DNA of 64,000 bases from Ulvibacterium sp965228935 (GTDB taxonomy: Bacteria > Bacteroidota > Bacteroidia > Flavobacteriales > Flavobacteriaceae): NCBI RefSeq assembly GCF_965228935.1, contig NZ_OZ245846.1, positions 992,001 to 1,056,000 of the forward strand, read 5' to 3'. A program made the position numbers and the translations under genes. Below the pieces are notes generated by a model. That model was not told where the DNA came from, searched no databases, and saw only the letters and a list, made by a program, of their open reading frames with translations. Within the stretch, counting starts at the first letter, position 1. Each line of letters starts with the position of its first letter. Shown here piece by piece: positions 59,711-64,000 of this stretch.

Positions 59711-62569
59711 ATGCGTGGATTTGTAATTACAGGCCTATTACTTTGTCACTTTTCGATTTTTGGGCAGCTTTCTCCTACTCCATCACAACATGTTATGGAA
59801 GCCCTTCGGCAAAAAAATCAGATGATCAAGAGCTCATTGGTAAAAAACATTCCTTTGAAAAATGTGGGCCCTTCCGTAATGAGCGGCCGTGTGGTAGACT
59901 TGGATGTGAATCCGGAAAATCCGATGGAGTTTTATGTGGGCTATGCTTCGGGTGGACTTTGGTATACCAAGAACAATGGCACTTCTTTTGTCCCTGTATT
60001 GGATTCCTCAGAGACCCAAAATGTAGGGGATATTGCAGTAGATTGGAATTCGGGAACTATTTGGGTCGGTACAGGTGAAAACAACGCATCGAGATCTTCA
60101 TATGCAGGTATCGGGATACTTAAATCCGGGGATAAAGGTCAAACTTGGCGGCATATGGGCCTGGCCGATTCCCATCATATCGGAAGAATTCTTTTAAACC
60201 CCAATAACCCTGACGAAGTTGTAGTAGGCGTTACCGGGCACCTATATTCTTCCAATGCCGAACGGGGTGTATTTAAAACCACGGATGGGGGAAAATCTTG
60301 GCAAAAAACCCTTTTTATAGATGATGAAACAGGAATCATAGATTTGGCCCATACCCCCGGTAATTTCAATACGCTTTATGCAGCGGCATGGCAAAAAGAC
60401 CGAAAGGCCTGGAACTTTACAGGTAATGGTAGCACCTCGGGGATTTACAAAAGCACGGATGGGGGAACTAGCTGGAATAAAGTTTCGACACCCGAAAGTG
60501 GATTTCCGACGGGTAACGGAGTGGGGCGTATTGGTCTGGCCGTTTTTGATGGGAATGTCATATATGCTGTACACGACAGCCAATTTCGTCGCGAAAAACC
60601 AAAGGAATCCAGAAAGAAACCGGACAAATTGGACAAAGATGATTTTAAGACCATGTCCGTTGAACGTTTTTTGAATCTGGATAACCAAAAACTCAATGAT
60701 TTTCTAAAGACGAACAACTTTCAGGAAAAGTATAGGGCAGAAAATGTAAAGCAACTTATTCGCAGCGGGTCGGTAAAGCCGATTGACCTGGCCAACTATT
60801 TGGAAGATGCCAATGCGCTCCTTTTCGACACGCCGGTAATCGGGGCAGAGGTCTATAGAAGTAATGACGGCGGCAAGACCTGGACCAAGCAAAACGAAAC
60901 CTACATTGATGACCTTTTCTATAGCTATGGGTATTACTTTGCCCAAATCAGGGTGGATCCTAATGAAAAAGAAAAGATTTATTTGGGCGGTGTCCCCATA
61001 TTAAAATCGGAAGATGGGGGCAAGACCTTTACTTCCATTAGTAACAAAAACGTACATGCCGATCATCATGCCCTTTGGATAAATCCTGCCCGGGACGGAC
61101 ATCTGATCAACGGGAACGATGGTGGGGTAAACATCTCCTACGATGACGGGGAAAATTGGATCAAAAACAATTCCCCATCAGTGGGGCAGTTCTATGCCAT
61201 AAATGTGGATAATGAAGAGCCGTATAACATCTATGGTGGATTGCAGGACAACGGTGTTTGGAAAGGGCCCCACAATGCAGAGGAAAACAGTCTTTGGCAT
61301 CAAACGGGCCAGTATCCGTGGAAATCCATCTTGGGAGGTGACGGGATGCAAGTACAGATAGATAACCGAACCTCGAATACTGTGTATACCGGCTATCAAT
61401 TCGGAAATTATTATCGTTTGGACCTGGAGAAAAATCAACGAATCGGGATAATGCCCAAGCACGAATTGGGAACACCTCCCTACCGTTTCAATTGGCAAAC
61501 CCCTATTCTAATTTCCACTCACAATCAGGATATCATATACATGGGAAGCAACATCCTACATCGTTCCATGAACCAGGGAGATGATTGGGAATCTATTTCG
61601 GCAGACCTTACCCAAGGGGGGCGAAAAGGCAACGTTGCCTATGGTACCTTGACTACGATTTCAGAATCTCCGTTCACCTTTGGACTGTTGTATACCGGAA
61701 GTGACGACGGTCTTGTGCATGTTTCCAAAAATGGGGGCGGTAGTTGGCAAAATATATCCAGTTCTTTTCCCAAAGATCTATGGATAAGCCGAGTTGCTGC
61801 TTCCCAACATAAAAAGGAACGGGTTTATGTAAGTCTGAACGGGTATCGCTGGGACGATTTTACCCCTTATGTTTTTGTAAGCGATGATTATGGCAAGACC
61901 TGGAAAGATATTTCCAAAGGTATTCCGGCTTCACCTGTAAATGTACTACTTGAAGATCCGGAAAATGAGAACCTTTTGTTCGTGGGTACCGATAATGGAC
62001 TTTATGTTTCTTTTGATCGGGGTAAATCTTGGGAGGCTTTTCAAAACGGAATGCCAAACGTTGCTGTACATGATCTGGTAATTCAGCCGAATGCCAAACA
62101 TCTTTTGGTGGGTACCCATGGCAGGAGCATTTACAAGGCGGACATTGCCCATATGCAGCGCTTGAAACCTGAAGTGTTGGAAAAAGACCTGCATATTTTT
62201 GAAATTGAACCTATTGCACATTCCCCAAATTGGGGGAATTCGCCTGGGGCTTGGTCGAAATCCACTACTCCTGGGTTGGACGTCGTTTTTTACAGTTCTG
62301 ATCAGGCTACTTTTTCGGCGACCATAAGGACATTAGATAATATAGCAATCAGTAGTACGGATATTTCAGCGGATAAAGGCCTTAACATCCTTTCCTATGA
62401 TGTGGCCTTTTCCAAATCCGGGAAAATAGCCTATCTGAAGAAAAACAAAAAAGAGCTGAAGGAGGCCCAAAATGGAAAGACCTATTTACCCAAAGGAAGG
62501 TACGCCATAGTTTTGGAGGGGAATGGGAACAGCCAACGTTTGGAATTTGAAATTATAGATTCAAAGTAA
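59711..62569 (+). CDS. Sortilin/VPS10-like BNR-repeat propeller protein, exported
   Basis: This 952-residue protein has a signal peptide (about 1-18, ending IFGQ) and many BNR/Asp-box motifs of the S-x-DGGKTW type (TTDGGKSWQK, STDGGTSWNK, SNDGGKTWTK, SEDGGKTFT, SDDYGKTWKD, SFDRGKSWEA), as in VPS10/sortilin-like and glycosidase-like propellers. The charged stretch around residues 295-370 is an insertion between blades. A C-terminal domain of ~110 residues follows the propeller. It probably binds or degrades an extracellular polymer. The next gene starts 14 bp later, suggesting an operon. Confidence 0.87.
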   Translation: MRGFVITGLLLCHFSIFGQLSPTPSQHVMEALRQKNQMIKSSLVKNIPLKNVGPSVMSGRVVDLDVNPENPMEFYVGYASGGLWYTKNNGTSFVPVLDSSETQNVGDIAVDWNSGTIWVGTGENNASRSSYAGIGILKSGDKGQTWRHMGLADSHHIGRILLNPNNPDEVVVGVTGHLYSSNAERGVFKTTDGGKSWQKTLFIDDETGIIDLAHTPGNFNTLYAAAWQKDRKAWNFTGNGSTSGIYKSTDGGTSWNKVSTPESGFPTGNGVGRIGLAVFDGNVIYAVHDSQFRREKPKESRKKPDKLDKDDFKTMSVERFLNLDNQKLNDFLKTNNFQEKYRAENVKQLIRSGSVKPIDLANYLEDANALLFDTPVIGAEVYRSNDGGKTWTKQNETYIDDLFYSYGYYFAQIRVDPNEKEKIYLGGVPILKSEDGGKTFTSISNKNVHADHHALWINPARDGHLINGNDGGVNISYDDGENWIKNNSPSVGQFYAINVDNEEPYNIYGGLQDNGVWKGPHNAEENSLWHQTGQYPWKSILGGDGMQVQIDNRTSNTVYTGYQFGNYYRLDLEKNQRIGIMPKHELGTPPYRFNWQTPILISTHNQDIIYMGSNILHRSMNQGDDWESISADLTQGGRKGNVAYGTLTTISESPFTFGLLYTGSDDGLVHVSKNGGGSWQNISSSFPKDLWISRVAASQHKKERVYVSLNGYRWDDFTPYVFVSDDYGKTWKDISKGIPASPVNVLLEDPENENLLFVGTDNGLYVSFDRGKSWEAFQNGMPNVAVHDLVIQPNAKHLLVGTHGRSIYKADIAHMQRLKPEVLEKDLHIFEIEPIAHSPNWGNSPGAWSKSTTPGLDVVFYSSDQATFSATIRTLDNIAISSTDISADKGLNILSYDVAFSKSGKIAYLKKNKKELKEAQNGKTYLPKGRYAIVLEGNGNSQRLEFEIIDSK

Positions 62570-62583
62570 GGGGTATTCAACTT

Positions 62584-63924
62584 GTGATGAAATTTAGAAT
62601 AACAACCGGCAGATTAAGCATATACTTTGGTATGATCTTATCCATTGCGGTATTGTTAAACTGTAAAAGGGCCAAGGAAAAATTGGTGATTCCCAACAAT
62701 GTGCATCTTACGGCTGCGGACACTTTGTCCACTTTTCCAGAGGTTATAAAACTCACTCAAGGCCCCAAACAGCATTGGTTCGGCTACTATGATAAATTGC
62801 AGGTAGATCCAAGCGGAAGGTACGTCCTAGGGATGAAGGTGGACACGTTCTATCGGTCTCCAACCATTACGGATACATTGATTATTGGAATGGTAGACCT
62901 TAAGGAAAATAACAAATGGATACCACTTGGCCAGACCAAGGCATGGGGATGGCAGCAAGGTTGTATGCTCCAATGGATTCCTGGTTCTCAACACGAAATT
63001 ATCTGGAACGATCTACAGGAAGGCAAATTTGTGAGCCATATCCTGAACGTTAAAACTGGTAAGAAACGAACACTTCCCAAAGCAATCTATACCTTGAGCA
63101 ATGATGGTTCTTTTGCACTCGGAACGGAGTTTAGCCGAATCCAGAATCTTCGCCCCGGTTATGGATATCCCGGAGTGGAAGATCCATACGCCGAAGTAAA
63201 AGCTCCAGAGAAAATCGGTATATATAAGATAGATTTGAAGACGGGAGAGACAAAGATGCTGGTGTCCATAGCCGAAATGGCTGCCATTCCCAACTCGAGC
63301 GAAGACCTTCGTGATTATTGGAATTACTTCAACCATATTCTCATTAGTCCGGATGATAGGCGTTTTGTATTTTTACATCGATGGCGTAAGGAATTGGGAA
63401 ATAGGGCGGATCGCGCTGTAGGTGGATTCGTTACAAGAATGGTATCGGCAAATGTGGATGGAAACGATATCTATCTTTTGGATCCATCGGGCCATACCTC
63501 GCATTTTATTTGGAAGGACAATCAAACACTTTGTATGTGGACCAAACCAAACGGACATCCAGAAGGTTTCTACCTGTTCACGGATAAATCGAACAAGATA
63601 GTTCCCGTTGGCAAAGGGATTATGATTGAAAACGGACACAACACCTATGTACGGGGTACGGAAAATGAATGGATTTTAAATGACACCTATCCTTCCAAAT
63701 CAAGGCGGTTGCAGACGCTTTATCTGTACCATGTGCCCACCCAAAAAAAGCTCAATTTGGGTCAGTTTTATATGCCCAAAAAGTTTAGGAAAGAATGGCG
63801 TTGCGATCTGCATCCCAAAAGTAGTTCTGATGGGAAATGGATCATATTTGATTCCACCCATGATGGAGATGGAAGACAAATGTATATGGTAAACATTGAA
63901 AACATAGTAGCACAAAACAACTGA
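62584..63924 (+). CDS. Beta-propeller lipoprotein of unknown function
   Basis: This 446-residue lipoprotein (leader and lipobox SIAVLLNCKRAKE) has TolB-like propeller repeats. They contain the motif HWFGYYDKLQVDPSGRYVLG, a repeated ISPDDRRFVFLHRWR and a terminal SSSDGKWIIFDSTHDGDGRQ. The pattern recalls periplasmic oligogalacturonide-lyase-like propellers but lacks a clear catalytic signature that I can verify. It follows the BNR protein gene by 14 bp, so it may act on the same polymer. Confidence 0.7.
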   Translation: MMKFRITTGRLSIYFGMILSIAVLLNCKRAKEKLVIPNNVHLTAADTLSTFPEVIKLTQGPKQHWFGYYDKLQVDPSGRYVLGMKVDTFYRSPTITDTLIIGMVDLKENNKWIPLGQTKAWGWQQGCMLQWIPGSQHEIIWNDLQEGKFVSHILNVKTGKKRTLPKAIYTLSNDGSFALGTEFSRIQNLRPGYGYPGVEDPYAEVKAPEKIGIYKIDLKTGETKMLVSIAEMAAIPNSSEDLRDYWNYFNHILISPDDRRFVFLHRWRKELGNRADRAVGGFVTRMVSANVDGNDIYLLDPSGHTSHFIWKDNQTLCMWTKPNGHPEGFYLFTDKSNKIVPVGKGIMIENGHNTYVRGTENEWILNDTYPSKSRRLQTLYLYHVPTQKKLNLGQFYMPKKFRKEWRCDLHPKSSSDGKWIIFDSTHDGDGRQMYMVNIENIVAQNN

Positions 63925-63948
63925 TAAATATCAATTAAAAAATAAAGA

Positions 63949-64000
63949 ATGAGAAGTAGAACCCAATATCCAAAAATCCTTTTTCTTATTAGTATCCTTT
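63949..64000 (+). CDS. 5' end of an exported protein gene, truncated by the window edge
   Basis: An ATG at 63949, 24 bp after the previous stop, opens a frame of 17 codons (MRSRTQYPKILFLISIL) that continues past the window edge. The basic start followed by a hydrophobic run looks like a signal peptide or membrane anchor. It is probably co-transcribed with the two propeller genes. The product cannot be identified. Confidence 0.55.
   Translation, partial: MRSRTQYPKILFLISIL

Noticed and set aside
1..64000. tRNA, rRNA and insertion sequences
   Set aside because: No cloverleaf with conserved TTCGA-type T arm, no rRNA stretch and no transposase gene was recognised by eye. A tRNAscan or Rfam run would be needed to exclude them formally.

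Overview
The window looks like chromosomal DNA of a member of the Flavobacteriaceae (Bacteroidota), probably a marine genus near Maribacter, Zobellia or Muricauda; the genus is a guess. The evidence is the gene content (DUF3078, DUF2480, DUF4153, DUF1460, a SUF cluster in flavobacterial order, a TonB-dependent receptor with an N-terminal carboxypeptidase-like domain), many Cys-lipoproteins, weak Shine-Dalgarno sequences, and exact matches to the Bacteroidota -7 promoter element TAnnTTTG just upstream of many genes. I saw no rRNA, tRNA, insertion sequence, prophage or CRISPR array.

Layout. 1-5 kb: gamma-glutamyltransferase, a Tat-type aldo/keto reductase, a membrane acyltransferase and a membrane-bound LytTR regulator. 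5.1-9.3 kb: an iron-uptake operon (siderophore receptor, PepSY reductase-like protein, small membrane protein). 9.3-13.1 kb, minus strand: lactonase-like propeller lipoprotein, MATE exporter, ferrochelatase. 13.4-20.6 kb: a very large TraB-domain protein, two paralogous AT-rich lipoproteins and a DUF1460 protein. 20.6-32 kb: the heme cluster, with a PchR-like AraC regulator divergent from hemA, hemCD (fused), hemE, hemF and hemB, interspersed with GNAT, outer-membrane, FkbM, PhzF and lipoprotein genes. 32-40.2 kb: serine hydrolase, CNNM-type transporter, Ogt, DUF4153, two nucleases and HflX. 40.2-40.8 kb: a 636-bp gene-free region with two tandem, similarly organised units ending in strong terminators. 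40.8-50.3 kb, minus strand: the SUF iron-sulfur operon (sufA-B-C-D-S-E, DUF59, DUF2480) with a metallo-beta-lactamase lipoprotein and a beta-barrel gene inserted, then DUF3078. 50.4-64 kb: two extracellular repeat lipoproteins, thiL, a membrane AraC regulator, small membrane and zinc-ribbon genes, a branched-chain amino acid carrier, a Pro-aminopeptidase, a large BNR/sortilin-like propeller, another propeller lipoprotein, and a gene cut by the window edge.

How it fits together. The unifying theme is iron: siderophore uptake, heme synthesis (including a ferrochelatase with a Cys-rich insert like those that hold an Fe-S cluster) and Fe-S assembly. A near-identical 21-bp palindromic element (TATTTAGAA, three bases, then a TTCTAAATA-like half) lies just downstream of the -7 box of the siderophore receptor and of the suf operon, and between the araC start and its promoter. 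This points to one iron- or Fe-S-responsive regulator controlling all three.

The most novel-looking features are (1) the duplicated intergenic units at 40.23-40.82 kb, each with two TTCAC-type direct repeats exactly 21 bp apart, a palindromic -7-like box 37 bp further on, and a terminator about 150-180 nt later; (2) the shared 21-bp operator; (3) a mutually exclusive terminator/anti-terminator arrangement at 35.17-35.31 kb; and (4) an orphan minus-strand terminator at 59.45 kb.
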